A DNA stretch of 64,000 bases from G025836975 sp040391135. Its GTDB lineage: Bacteria; Pseudomonadota; Gammaproteobacteria; Burkholderiales; Burkholderiaceae_B. The DNA is taken from positions 124,001-188,000 of the forward strand of contig JBEBYL010000004.1 of NCBI GenBank assembly GCA_040391135.1, written 5' to 3'. The number at the start of each line of letters is the position of its first letter. Position 1 is the stretch's first letter. The notes below the pieces were generated by a model. That model was given only the letters and a program-made list of their open reading frames with translations, was not told where the DNA came from and searched no databases. This document shows, one piece after another, positions 1-7,725 of the stretch. A program made the translations under genes and the position numbers.

Positions 1-85
1 CTTTGATCATGCCCGCCAGCACAAATACGGCGATCACCGGCCAGAACAACTCAGGGGTAAAACCGGCAAGCAGTTCTGTCAACAT
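1..85 (-). CDS. TauE/SafE (TSUP) family membrane permease, N-terminal fragment
   Basis: Only the first 28 codons are inside the window, reading leftward from an ATG at 85. The visible residues are a short polar start, then a hydrophobic stretch beginning FWPVIAVFVLAG and ending MIK at the edge. This resembles the first membrane helix of TauE/SafE (TSUP) permeases, where the helix is usually followed by a KG-x-G-G motif; that motif would lie just outside. Members export or import sulfonates, sulfite or small organic acids across the inner membrane; the substrate cannot be inferred. It is divergent from the LysR gene, which may control it. The family call rests on a short fragment. Confidence 0.5.
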   Translation of the reverse strand, partial: MLTELLAGFTPELFWPVIAVFVLAGMIK

Positions 86-208
86 CGTCGGGACTCCATA
101 ACTTGAATTCAGGCGCCATTCTGACGCCAAAGCAGCGTGATGGAAATGCGGCTTTGTCTAAGCCAGCCTATGGTTGCCCCTTAGCCTGGCCGTGCTATGA
201 TTTTTTTC

Positions 209-1096
209 ATGCGCTTCGACCTGACCGATCTGCGCCTGTTCTTGAATATCCATGAAACCGGCACCATCACCCAAGGCGCCCAGCGCTCGCATATGACCCT
301 GGCCTCGGCAAGCGAGCGCGTCAAGGGCATGGAAGACGCCGTGGGGGTGGCCCTATTGCTTCGCGGTCGACGCGGCGTAGAAGTCACGCCGGCTGGACGG
401 ACGCTGCTGCATCATGCGCGGACCGTATTGCAGCAGATGGACCGCATGCAGGGCGAGCTCGACCTATATGGCAAAGGCCTCTCGGGCCATGTGCGTCTGC
501 TTTGCAACACCGCCGCGCTCAGCGAGTATCTGCCCGACATTATTGGTGGTTTCCTGGCGGAATATCCCCGGATATCGGTCGATCTGGAAGAACGGATGAG
601 CTATGACATCGCTGATGCGATACGCACAGGAGTCGCGGACATCGGCATCGTTGCCGATTCCGTGGATTTGCAAGGCCTGGAAACGCACGTTTTTCGCTCC
701 GACCCACTGGTATTGGTCGTACCCCGGGACCATGAACTGGCGGAGCGCAAGTCGACCAGTCTTGCGGAAGTTGCCCATTACGATTTCGTCGGACTGGCCG
801 AGGGTAGCGCCTTGCAGGATCATATCGCCCACCATGCCCGCCGCTCTGGCAAGCTGTTGAGCTATCGAGTGCGTCTACGCAGCATCGACGCGGTTTGCCG
901 GATGGTGGGCCAGGGTATCGGGATAGGCGTGGTGCCCAAGGCGGCGGCGCTGCGTAGCGGGAAGTCGGCTCGCATCAAGCGTATTGAGCTGACCGATGCC
1001 TGGGCTCACAGGGATTTGATGCTATGCGTCCGGCCGACTGATGACCTGCCGGTGTATGTCAGGCAGATGATGGCATTTATTCTTTCGGCGAAGTAG
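209..1096 (+). CDS. LysR-type transcriptional regulator
   Basis: A 295-residue LysR-type regulator. The N-terminal winged helix-turn-helix (about residues 1-60) starts MRFDLTDLRLFLNI and contains the usual layout, with TPAGRTLL at the end of the wing. The rest is a periplasmic-binding-like effector domain with paired lobes. I chose the ATG at 209, where family similarity begins; an in-frame ATG at 197 would add MIFF, and neither has a clear Shine-Dalgarno site. A TATGAT hexamer at 195-200 could be a -10 element, which would favour the shorter form. It is divergent from the TSUP permease at the left edge, the classic arrangement of a LysR regulator and its target. Effector unknown. Confidence 0.88.
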   Translation: MRFDLTDLRLFLNIHETGTITQGAQRSHMTLASASERVKGMEDAVGVALLLRGRRGVEVTPAGRTLLHHARTVLQQMDRMQGELDLYGKGLSGHVRLLCNTAALSEYLPDIIGGFLAEYPRISVDLEERMSYDIADAIRTGVADIGIVADSVDLQGLETHVFRSDPLVLVVPRDHELAERKSTSLAEVAHYDFVGLAEGSALQDHIAHHARRSGKLLSYRVRLRSIDAVCRMVGQGIGIGVVPKAAALRSGKSARIKRIELTDAWAHRDLMLCVRPTDDLPVYVRQMMAFILSAK

Positions 1097-1121
1097 TCGA
1101 TATTTTGTTTTTTCTTAAGAC

Positions 1122-1347
1122 GGCGCGGTGGGCTGGCCTGGGCCGTGCTGCGCCTCGCTGCGATCCCGGCTTCGCCGGGATTTCCCGCGCAAGCCGTCTG
1201 AATCGGGGGACGGGCGCGAACTCATGAAATAAGCAGCCCCCCGGGCTGCTTATTTCATTCAAACATGCGCGTCCTCTTTGGCCCCCGACCCAGCCAGCCC
1301 GCACGGCGCGCTCAAACTTCGCCCGGCCCAGGCCAGCCCACCGCGCC
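1122..1347. repeat. 226-bp imperfect inverted-repeat element with 23-bp perfect ends
   Basis: The 23 bases at 1122-1144 are the exact reverse complement of 1325-1347. Inside, the element is partly symmetrical: a 16-bp perfect stem (1224-1239 with 1243-1258) sits at the centre, and the flanking halves share tcggggg-type blocks. A small hairpin (atcccggc/gccgggat, about 1160-1178) lies only in the left half. No open reading frame is credible here. The shape suits a small non-autonomous element (MITE-like) or a large cruciform, and it may also terminate lysR. I see no target-site duplication and no second copy in the window, so mobility is not shown. Confidence 0.55.
1224..1258. terminator. 16-bp hairpin at the centre of the inverted-repeat element
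   Basis: Perfect stem of 16 bp (1224-1239 paired with 1243-1258) around a three-base CCC loop. The stem is AT-rich at its base (atgaaataa) and GC-rich near the loop (gcagccc). Read on the plus strand the 3' arm ends ttatttcatt, a weak U-rich tail, so it could act as a terminator for lysR about 130 bases after its stop codon. It may instead be just the core of the larger palindrome. Confidence 0.5.
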
Positions 1348-1428
1348 TCATAAATAAACTAATTGAACAATGTGTCTTCGCAGGGAAAGACGTTAGCCAA
1401 TACGCATCATGAGCCGCTAATGTTGCAA

Positions 1429-1468
1429 AGGCGTACTGGCGCAGGCCCCGGCCTGCGCCAGTACGCCT
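1429..1468. repeat. 19-bp perfect hairpin in the lysR-gltA spacer
   Basis: The arms at 1429-1447 and 1450-1468 are exact reverse complements with only CC between them, giving a very stable stem (aggcgtactgg at its base). No T-run follows on either strand, so it is not a classical intrinsic terminator. It directly abuts the phased direct repeats that start at 1469. Confidence 0.6.
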
Positions 1469-1521
1469 GTTCAAGAACAGTTCAAGCACTGTTCAAGAAC
1501 CGCTCAAGCGTCCGGCTCAAG
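1469..1521. repeat. Five short direct repeats, G(T/C)TCAAG, mostly at 11-bp period
   Basis: Copies start at 1469, 1480, 1491, 1502 and 1515: gttcaag three times, then gctcaag twice. The first four are exactly 11 bp apart and the last gap is 13 bp. Eleven bases is close to one helical turn, so the copies face nearly the same side of the DNA. The array lies in a convergent spacer, downstream of both lysR and gltA, so promoter control is unlikely. Unit length and spacing rule out CRISPR. Function unknown. Confidence 0.55.
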
Positions 1522-1585
1522 AGATTGACTCAACAATCACTCCAGATATCCGGCGGCACCTCTGCCTGCCACTGAAGCAGCAGGC

Positions 1586-1614
1586 AAAAAAAACGGAGCG
1601 CTTAAAAGCGCCCC
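1586..1614 (-). terminator. Intrinsic terminator of gltA
   Basis: On the minus strand, after the gltA stop codon, a GC-rich hairpin (ggggcgctt / aagcgctcc, plus coordinates 1595-1614) is followed by eight T residues (1586-1593 as A on plus). This is a canonical rho-independent terminator closing the sdh-gltA cluster. Confidence 0.85.
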
Positions 1615-1636
1615 GCTTTCTACAAGCAAACCGCGA

Positions 1637-2941
1637 TCAGCGCTTGGTCGGCACGTCGCGGGTTTGCGAACCCGTGTACAACTGGCGCGGGCGACCGATC
1701 TTGTAATCCGGATCGGACAGCATTTCGCTCCATTGCGCAATCCAGCCCACCGTGCGGGCCAGGGCGAAGATCGCCGTGAACAGCGACGTGGGAATGCCGA
1801 TGGCGCGCTGAACGATACCCGAATAGAAGTCCACGTTCGGGTACAGCTTGCGCTCCACGAAGTACGGATCTTCAAGCGCAATGCGCTCCAATTCCATAGC
1901 CAGCTTGAACAGCGGATCGTTTTCCAGGCCCAGTGCCGACAAGACTTCCTTGCACGTTTCCTGCATCAGCTTGGCGCGGGGGTCGTAGTTCTTGTAGACG
2001 CGATGGCCGAAGCCCATCAGGCGTACGCCCGAATTCTTGTCCTTGACCTTTTCCATGAACTCGCCTACCTTGGCCACGCCGCCATTGGCTTGCAGCTCTT
2101 CCAGCATTTGCAGGCACGCCTCGTTGGCGCCGCCGTGCGCCGGACCCCACAGGCAGCCTACGCCGGCGGCGATGGCCGCGAAAGGATTGGTGCCCGATGA
2201 ACCGCAAAGGCGAACCGTCGACGTCGATGCATTTTGCTCGTGATCGGCATGCAGGATGAAAATGCGGTCCAGCGCGCGTTCCACCACCTCGTTGACCTTA
2301 TAGTCTTCGCAAGGCGTGGCGAACATCATGCGCAGGAAGTTGCCGGTGTACGACAGGTCGTTCTGCGGATAGATGAAAGGCTGGCCCAGCGAATGCTTGT
2401 ACGCCATCGCCACCAAAGTAGGCATCTTGGCGATCAGGCGAATGGCCGAAACGTGGCGGTGATGCGGATTGGTGATGTCGGTGGAGTCGTGATAGAAAGC
2501 GGACAGCGCGCCCACCAGTCCGGTCAGCACGGCCATCGGATGCGCATCGCGGCGAAAGCCTTGCAGGAAGATGCGCATTTGCTCGTGAACCATGGTGTGG
2601 TTGGTGACGAGCGAATCGAATTCCGCCTTCTGGGGGCTGTCGGGCAAATCGCCATTCAGGATCAAGTAGCAGATATCCAGGAAATCGCAGTTTTGCGCGA
2701 GCTGGTCGATGGGATAGCCGCGATACAGCAATTGGCCTTTGTCGCCATCGATGTAAGTGATGCCCGACTCGCATGCCGCCGTCGACAAGAAACCGGGGTC
2801 ATACGTGAACATGCCGCTTTGGCCGTACAGTTTGCGAATATCGATGACATCAGGACCGATGGTGCCCTGATACACAGGGAACTCTATTGGAGCGCTGCCG
2901 TCGGAGAACGATAGCGTGGCTTTCTTGTCTGACAATTGCAT
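1637..2941 (-). CDS. gltA: Type II citrate synthase
   Basis: Condenses acetyl-CoA and oxaloacetate to citrate, the entry step of the TCA cycle, in the cytosol. The 434-residue length is typical of the hexameric, NADH-sensitive Gram-negative type. Catalytic residues are visible: His269 in GPAHGG, His313 in GFGHRVYKNYDPR and Asp371 in PNVDFYSG. The ATG at 2941 is preferred over the GTG one codon upstream because aaggaag sits six bases before it. It is the last gene of gntR-sdhCDAB-sdhE-gltA, 18 bases after sdhE, and ends at a strong terminator. Its paralogue prpC (2-methylcitrate synthase) lies 10 kb away. Confidence 0.97.
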   Translation of the reverse strand: MQLSDKKATLSFSDGSAPIEFPVYQGTIGPDVIDIRKLYGQSGMFTYDPGFLSTAACESGITYIDGDKGQLLYRGYPIDQLAQNCDFLDICYLILNGDLPDSPQKAEFDSLVTNHTMVHEQMRIFLQGFRRDAHPMAVLTGLVGALSAFYHDSTDITNPHHRHVSAIRLIAKMPTLVAMAYKHSLGQPFIYPQNDLSYTGNFLRMMFATPCEDYKVNEVVERALDRIFILHADHEQNASTSTVRLCGSSGTNPFAAIAAGVGCLWGPAHGGANEACLQMLEELQANGGVAKVGEFMEKVKDKNSGVRLMGFGHRVYKNYDPRAKLMQETCKEVLSALGLENDPLFKLAMELERIALEDPYFVERKLYPNVDFYSGIVQRAIGIPTSLFTAIFALARTVGWIAQWSEMLSDPDYKIGRPRQLYTGSQTRDVPTKR

Positions 2942-2959
2942 CACAATCTTCCTTAAAAA

Positions 2960-3220
2960 TTACAGCTCTTGCATTTGCGCGACCAGTCTGCGGATATCGG
3001 ACGTATCGTATACGCCCGAAAGCTCTGTCCTGGCCAGCAGTACGTCAAGCAATTCGTTATCGCCCATCTCGAACAGCAAGGTCAAGGCGGAAACATCGGT
3101 GTCGGTTAAATCGGCTTCGTAGTGATCTAAAAATCGAGTGATGATCAGGTCATTTTCCAACAGACCCCGACGCGCCCGCCATCGCAGGCGGGCACGCTCC
3201 AGTTCTGACAACTTTCTCAT
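2960..3220 (-). CDS. sdhE: FAD assembly factor SdhE
   Basis: Small (86 residues) cytosolic protein of the SdhE/YgfY (Sdh5) family, which promotes covalent attachment of FAD to the SdhA flavoprotein. The signature RxRWRARRGLLENDLII and the conserved acidic EMGDNELLD segment are present; the RGxxE motif appears as RRGLLENDL. The start is the ATG at 3218-3220, giving MRKLSELER; the frame stays open upstream but shows no family similarity there. It sits between sdhB and gltA, 14 bases after the sdhB stop codon, which fits co-expression with its substrate. Confidence 0.93.
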   Translation of the reverse strand: MRKLSELERARLRWRARRGLLENDLIITRFLDHYEADLTDTDVSALTLLFEMGDNELLDVLLARTELSGVYDTSDIRRLVAQMQEL

Positions 3221-3234
3221 CGGTGACACATTAC

Positions 3235-3951
3235 CTATATGGTGCGGCGAACCAGGAGTTCCTTGATCTTGCCGATCGCATGCGACGGATTGAGCCCCTT
3301 GGGACAGACGTCGGCACAGTTCATGATGGTATGGCAACGGAACAGGCGATACGGATCTTCCAGATTGTCCAGGCGCTCGCCGGTGGCTTCGTCGCGGCTA
3401 TCCACGATGAAGCGGTAGGCTTGCAACAGGCCGGCCGGTCCCACGAACTTGTCGGGATTCCACCAGAACGAAGGGCAGGCCGTCGAGCAGCATGCGCAAA
3501 GAATGCACTCGTACAAGCCGTTGAGCTCGTCGCGCGCTTCCGGGCTTTGCAGGCGCTCTTTTTCGGGCGGCGGCTGGTCGTTGATCAGGAAAGGCTTGAT
3601 CGAATGATACTGATTGAAGAAGTGCGTCATGTCGACGATAAGGTCGCGCACGACGGGCAGCCCGGGCAGCGGCTTGAGCACGATGGGCTCTTTGAGCTCC
3701 AGCAGGTTGGTCGTGCAGGCAAGGCCGTTTTTGCCATTGATGTTCATGGCATCGGAACCGCAGACGCCCTCGCGGCAGGAGCGGCGCAATGCCAGGCTGT
3801 CGTCCACGTCGTTCTTGATGCGGATGATGGCATCGAGCAGCATCTTGTCGGTGGGCTGCAGCTCGACCTCGAGCTTCTGCATGTAAGGACGCTCGTCCTT
3901 GTCCGGATCGTAGCGGTAGATTTCAAATTTGACGATACGTTTTTGGCTCAT
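3235..3951 (-). CDS. sdhB: Succinate dehydrogenase iron-sulfur subunit
   Basis: Carries electrons from the SdhA flavin to quinone through three Fe-S clusters in complex II on the cytoplasmic face of the inner membrane. 238 residues, the normal length. The [2Fe-2S] ligands are Cys59, Cys64, Asp67 and Cys79 (SCREGVCGSD...C, Asp as in E. coli). Cys149, Cys152, Cys155 and Cys216 (CILCACC, CPKG), with Cys159, Cys206 and Cys212, serve the [4Fe-4S] and [3Fe-4S] clusters. It follows sdhA by 13 bases and precedes sdhE. Confidence 0.97.
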   Translation of the reverse strand: MSQKRIVKFEIYRYDPDKDERPYMQKLEVELQPTDKMLLDAIIRIKNDVDDSLALRRSCREGVCGSDAMNINGKNGLACTTNLLELKEPIVLKPLPGLPVVRDLIVDMTHFFNQYHSIKPFLINDQPPPEKERLQSPEARDELNGLYECILCACCSTACPSFWWNPDKFVGPAGLLQAYRFIVDSRDEATGERLDNLEDPYRLFRCHTIMNCADVCPKGLNPSHAIGKIKELLVRRTI

Positions 3952-3964
3952 TTCGATATCCTGC

Positions 3965-5740
3965 TTAGAAGGTCCGCGACTTGGGCGGGAAGCTGTCCAC
4001 GGTAAGCGGCTTCATTGTCACCGGCTTGTATTCGAGACGGCTGCCTTCGGAGAACCACAATGTATGACGCAGCCAGTTTTCATCGTCGCGCTCGGGGTGA
4101 TCGCTAAGCGCATGCGCGCCGCGGCTCTCGGTGCGATTGGCGGCCGACTTGGTCGTTGCGCGGGCCACTTCGATCATGTTGGATACTTCCAGCGCTTCGA
4201 TGCGGGCCGTGTTGAAGACCTTGGACTTGTCCTTGAAGTAGATGTTGTCCACTTGCTGGGCGATGCCTTCGATGGACTCCACGCCCTTTTGCAGCAAGTC
4301 CAGCGTGCGGAACACGCCGCAATGATGCTGCATGGAAACGCGCATGGAGTTGGCGACGTCCTGGACCTTTTCGCCCGAGGTGCGCGATTCGATCTTGTTG
4401 ACGCGATCCAGCGAGTAGTCGATGGCCGATTCGGGGATGTCCTGATGGGCGTGCTGGCGCTCGGGATGCGATTGCACGATGTGGTTGCCCGCCGAACGGC
4501 CGAAGACGATAAGGTCCAGCAGCGAGTTCGTGCCCAGGCGGTTGGCGCCGTGCACCGAAGTGGCGGCGCATTCGCCGATGGCGTACAGGCCGTTCACGGG
4601 CGTGGTTGCGCCATTGGCGACGCTGACTACCTGGCCATAGATATTGGTGGGGATGCCGCCCATCTGATAGTGGATGGTGGGCACGACCGGAATCGGATCC
4701 TTGATGGGATCGACGTTGGCGAACTTGATGGCGATCTCGCGAATGGAGGGCAGGCGTTTCTGGATGGTTTCCGCACCCAGGTGATCAAGCTTGAGCACCA
4801 CGTAGCTGCCGTCGCCGCAACCGCGGCCTTCCTTGATTTCCTGGTCCATGGAGCGCGAAACGAAATCGCGCGGAGCCAAGTCCTTGAGCGTGGGCGCATA
4901 GCGCTCCATGAAGCGCTCGCCGTCCTTGTTCAGCAGGATGCCGCCTTCGCCGCGCACGCCTTCGGTAATCAGCACGCCCGCGCCAGCCACGCCGGTGGGG
5001 TGGAACTGCCAGAATTCGAGATCCTGCAGCGGCAGGCCGGCGCGGGCGGCCATGCCCAGGCCGTCGCCGGTATTGATGAAGGCGTTGGTGGAGGCGGCCC
5101 AGATGCGGCCCGCTCCGCCGGTGGCCAGCACGGTCTGCTTGGCTTCCAGCACGTAGATTTCGCCGGTTTCCATTTCCAGCGCGGTCACGCCCAGCACGTC
5201 GCCGGCTTCGTTGCGCAGCAGGTCCAGCGCCATCCATTCGACGAAGAATTGGGTGCGCGCGGCCACGTTGCGCTGGTACAGCGTGTGCAGCATGGCGTGA
5301 CCGGTGCGGTCAGCCGCCGCACAGGCGCGCTGCACGGGCTTCTCGCCGAAGTTGGCGGTGTGCCCGCCAAAGGGGCGCTGATAAATGGTGCCGTCGGGAT
5401 TGCGATCGAAGGGCATGCCGAAATGCTCGAGCTCGTAGACGGCATTGGGCGCTTCGCGGCACATGAACTCGATGGCGTCCTGGTCGCCGAGCCAGTCGGA
5501 ACCCTTGACGGTATCGTACATGTGCCAGTACCAGTTGTCTTCGCTCATGTTGCCCAGCGACGCGCTGACGCCCCCTTGGGCCGCCACCGTGTGCGAACGG
5601 GTGGGAAACACTTTGGACAAGACTGCGACCGATAAGCCAGCTTGAGCCAGTTGCAGCGAGCAACGCATGCCGGCCCCGCCGGCGCCGACGACCACCACAT
5701 CAAACTGGCGGCGCGGTAAGGAATTTTTGACAGCAGCCAC
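3965..5740 (-). CDS. sdhA: Succinate dehydrogenase flavoprotein subunit
   Basis: Oxidises succinate to fumarate using covalently bound FAD; catalytic subunit of complex II. 591 residues, as expected. The dinucleotide-binding motif VVVGAGGAGMR is near residue 16 and His50 in RSHTVAAQGG is the expected FAD attachment site. The HGANRLGTNSLLDL motif and the C-terminal RSRTF end are also typical. Translation starts at a GTG three bases after the sdhD stop codon (taa gcc gtg), so translational coupling is likely. It is the fourth of the seven minus-strand genes from gntR to gltA. Confidence 0.97.
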   Translation of the reverse strand: MAAVKNSLPRRQFDVVVVGAGGAGMRCSLQLAQAGLSVAVLSKVFPTRSHTVAAQGGVSASLGNMSEDNWYWHMYDTVKGSDWLGDQDAIEFMCREAPNAVYELEHFGMPFDRNPDGTIYQRPFGGHTANFGEKPVQRACAAADRTGHAMLHTLYQRNVAARTQFFVEWMALDLLRNEAGDVLGVTALEMETGEIYVLEAKQTVLATGGAGRIWAASTNAFINTGDGLGMAARAGLPLQDLEFWQFHPTGVAGAGVLITEGVRGEGGILLNKDGERFMERYAPTLKDLAPRDFVSRSMDQEIKEGRGCGDGSYVVLKLDHLGAETIQKRLPSIREIAIKFANVDPIKDPIPVVPTIHYQMGGIPTNIYGQVVSVANGATTPVNGLYAIGECAATSVHGANRLGTNSLLDLIVFGRSAGNHIVQSHPERQHAHQDIPESAIDYSLDRVNKIESRTSGEKVQDVANSMRVSMQHHCGVFRTLDLLQKGVESIEGIAQQVDNIYFKDKSKVFNTARIEALEVSNMIEVARATTKSAANRTESRGAHALSDHPERDDENWLRHTLWFSEGSRLEYKPVTMKPLTVDSFPPKSRTF

Positions 5741-5743
5741 GGC

Positions 5744-6124
5744 TTATAAGCTCCAAAGAATTTTTGCAAAAAAGACGATAGCGCCCACCAGCCACAAGAT
5801 GGTCAGTACTTGCAGGAACAAGCGCAGGCCGGCCGATCGGACGTAGTCCATCCAGATATCGCGCACCCCTATCCAGGCATGCCAGGCGAGCGACAGGAAA
5901 GCCAGGGTGGCCAGCAACTGCCCCGCCGGGATGCCGATGAAGGTGAACGTGAACAGATTGCGCCAGTTTTCGAAATTCATTTCGGGGGTGAAAAGAATGC
6001 CGAGAAAAAGCACGATGGTGTATACCGCCATGATGACGGCCGTGACACGTTGCGCGATGAAATCGATAGTGCCGTAATGCGCACCGACGACCAGGCGCTT
6101 TGTACCGAGAAGTTCTTGAGCCAT
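5744..6124 (-). CDS. sdhD: Succinate dehydrogenase membrane anchor subunit D
   Basis: Three-helix inner-membrane subunit that, with SdhC, binds haem b and ubiquinone. About 126 residues starting MAQELLGTKR; hydrophobic segments lie near residues 28-45, 65-82 and 98-120. The HAWIGVRDIWMDYV segment holds the haem-side histidine and the Asp-Tyr pair linked to quinone binding. The ATG overlaps the sdhC stop codon by one base (TAATG), which argues for this start over a GTG two codons upstream. Expression is probably coupled to sdhC. Confidence 0.94.
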   Translation of the reverse strand: MAQELLGTKRLVVGAHYGTIDFIAQRVTAVIMAVYTIVLFLGILFTPEMNFENWRNLFTFTFIGIPAGQLLATLAFLSLAWHAWIGVRDIWMDYVRSAGLRLFLQVLTILWLVGAIVFFAKILWSL

Positions 6125-6537
6125 TACCACACCCCAAACAGTTTAAGACCGCAAACCAGGGTCAGCGCCAGGCTGACGCCGAACACCACGCCCGCCGTCT
6201 TCTGGGCGGTATGCTTGTCGTTGCCGATATGCAGGTCCAGGACCAGGTAGCGTATGCCTGCGCAGAAGTGATGCAGGAAGCCCCATATGAGGGCCAGCAG
6301 AACCAGCTTGCACAGCGGATTCGCAACCCAGGACTGTATGCTCGCAAAGCTTTCCGCCGATGTGACGCTAAGCGCGAACAGCGGCAGGATGACAATCGGG
6401 ATACAGAGAAACAATAAAGCGCCGCTGACGCGGTGCAGGATTGACGATTTCCCTGCCAGGGGCAGGCGGTAGCTTAGTATCTGCGGTACGCTAAGGTTGC
6501 GAAACTGCGGACGCGGCTTTGAAGCTGAATCGGACAT
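6124..6537 (-). CDS. sdhC: Succinate dehydrogenase cytochrome b556 subunit C
   Basis: 137-residue membrane anchor of complex II with three predicted helices. The SSILHRVSG motif (near residue 31) supplies the Ser/Arg pair of the quinone site and the HHFCAGIRYLVLD segment contains the haem-ligating histidine. First sdh gene, 95 bases after the gntR stop codon. That spacer is AT-rich (ttgcaataaattattttg on the coding strand) and could hold a separate sdh promoter. It also carries a 9-bp inverted repeat (cgccgattt, 6590-6598 with 6613-6621). Confidence 0.95.
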   Translation of the reverse strand: MSDSASKPRPQFRNLSVPQILSYRLPLAGKSSILHRVSGALLFLCIPIVILPLFALSVTSAESFASIQSWVANPLCKLVLLALIWGFLHHFCAGIRYLVLDLHIGNDKHTAQKTAGVVFGVSLALTLVCGLKLFGVW

Positions 6538-6632
6538 GATGGCCTCGAGTTAAACAAAATAATTTATTGCAAAGCGCTACAGGCATTTTCGCCGATTTAA
6601 GGCAGAGGTATCAAATCGGCGGAAAACCCGTG

Positions 6633-7403
6633 CTAATTCAAACTGTTTCTATAGTGGAACCGCTCTGTCACATATAAACCCCTGCGAACTTCCATTGGGC
6701 GGTCTCCGTAGGTATATGACACCCGTTCCACCTGAAGCAAGGAACTGGCCGGCTCGACCCGCAGCAGCCGCGCCTGATCCGTGGTAGCCGAGACGGCTTT
6801 GATTTTTTCTTCCGCCCGGACCATGCTGACGCCGAATTCGGACTCGAACAGGGCATACAGCGGGCCGCGGTAACGGGCCAGTGATTCGGCCGTCAAGCCG
6901 CGAAACACGGCGCCCGGCAGCCAGATATCGTCCAGAATGGTGGGAGCCTGATCGAACGAAAGCAGACGGCGCATATTGACCACGATCTCGCCGCTGCGCA
7001 GTTCCAGCAAGGAAGAAATGTCGGCCGGCGCCTTGACCCTTCTGCAATCCAGGATCTGGCTTCCGGACATGGGCTGCTTGCCGTCATCGGAAGTGAGCCG
7101 CAAGAACCTGAAGCGGACCTTGGCCTCGTGGTGCGTTGCCACGAATGTACCCTTGCCCTGACGCCGAAGCAACAGGTTTTCCGACGCGAGCTCGTCGATG
7201 GCCTTGCGCACCGTGCCCTGGCTGACTTGAAAACGCGCCGCCAGTTCCAGCTCGCTGGGGATGGCCTCGCCCGGTTTCCATTCGCCGCGATCAAGGCTTT
7301 GCAGCAGCAGGCCCTTGATCTGCTGATACAACGGACTGAACGCCGCGCTGCTGGCGGAGCGATCAGGCGCGTTGCCGCGATCTGTTAAGGGCGAATCAGA
7401 CAT
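6633..7403 (-). CDS. GntR-family regulator with UTRA ligand domain, probable TCA-cycle regulator
   Basis: 256 residues. An N-terminal GntR winged helix (about 22-90) contains PSELELAARFQVSQGTVRKAIDEL and ends RRQGKGTFVA, the classic HutC/FarR-type wing. A C-terminal UTRA domain (about 100-245) would bind a small-molecule effector. It lies between sdhC and mdh, upstream of sdhCDAB-gltA on the same strand and divergent from mdh. A GntR-style palindrome in the gntR-mdh gap recurs before acnB (see those entries), so I infer that it controls TCA-cycle genes. The effector is unknown; a TCA intermediate is a reasonable guess only. Confidence 0.9.
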   Translation of the reverse strand: MSDSPLTDRGNAPDRSASSAAFSPLYQQIKGLLLQSLDRGEWKPGEAIPSELELAARFQVSQGTVRKAIDELASENLLLRRQGKGTFVATHHEAKVRFRFLRLTSDDGKQPMSGSQILDCRRVKAPADISSLLELRSGEIVVNMRRLLSFDQAPTILDDIWLPGAVFRGLTAESLARYRGPLYALFESEFGVSMVRAEEKIKAVSATTDQARLLRVEPASSLLQVERVSYTYGDRPMEVRRGLYVTERFHYRNSLN

Positions 7404-7507
7404 GACGCTTAGGATGGAGTACCGTGACGGACAGAATTAAGGACGGGGAAAGAATTTCCGACGCCCGCCATTTTCGCATGCTTGGCGCTTTCTGTCTAAC
7501 ACTCTTC

Positions 7508-7530
7508 TGTCTTATATAAGATATAAGACA
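7508..7530. promoter_or_regulatory. Palindromic operator upstream of mdh, identical to one before acnB
   Basis: Arms GTCTTATAT (7509-7517) and ATATAAGAC (7521-7529) flank AAG; one more T/A pair extends each side. The right GAC ends two bases before the predicted mdh -35 box. The same 23 bases occur at 19447-19469 with the same spacing to a promoter. The TCTTATAT/ATATAAGA form is in the style of GntR operators, and the adjacent gntR makes it the obvious candidate regulator. Its centre near -48 would suit an activator, or a repressor acting on the divergent gntR promoter. Confidence 0.75.
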
Positions 7531-7531
7531 A

Positions 7532-7560
7532 TTGACCAAGAGCCGAAAATTCGCTACTCT
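7532..7560 (+). promoter_or_regulatory. Predicted sigma-70 promoter of mdh
   Basis: TTGACC (7532-7537), 17 bases, TACTCT (7555-7560). This predicts transcription starting near 7567, about 160 bases before the mdh ATG. The leader (7567-7725) contains no credible gene and ends with a good ribosome-binding site, gggag. The remaining gntR-proximal part of this 322-base gap (7404-7507) shows nothing else recognisable. Confidence 0.6.
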
Positions 7561-7725
7561 ATTGCGCCATGTCCGCGCGCATGCGGTTCCCATTTTGCCA
7601 AAGACGCGCAGCCCGCATCCGGCATCGCTTTTCCAACCCGCTCCGGGTTAAAGAAAGCCGCCAAAAGAATTACACTGTCCGTTGTCTCTTCTTACCCATT
7701 CCTACCATCTACCGGGAGATTGTTC

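Noticed and set aside
1469..1521. Possible CRISPR array
   Set aside because: Units are only seven bases, spacing is 11-13 bp and there are no spacers of CRISPR length or cas genes.
3929..5635. A 568-codon plus-strand frame across sdhA
   Set aside because: Shadow of sdhA, which has all its catalytic motifs on the minus strand.
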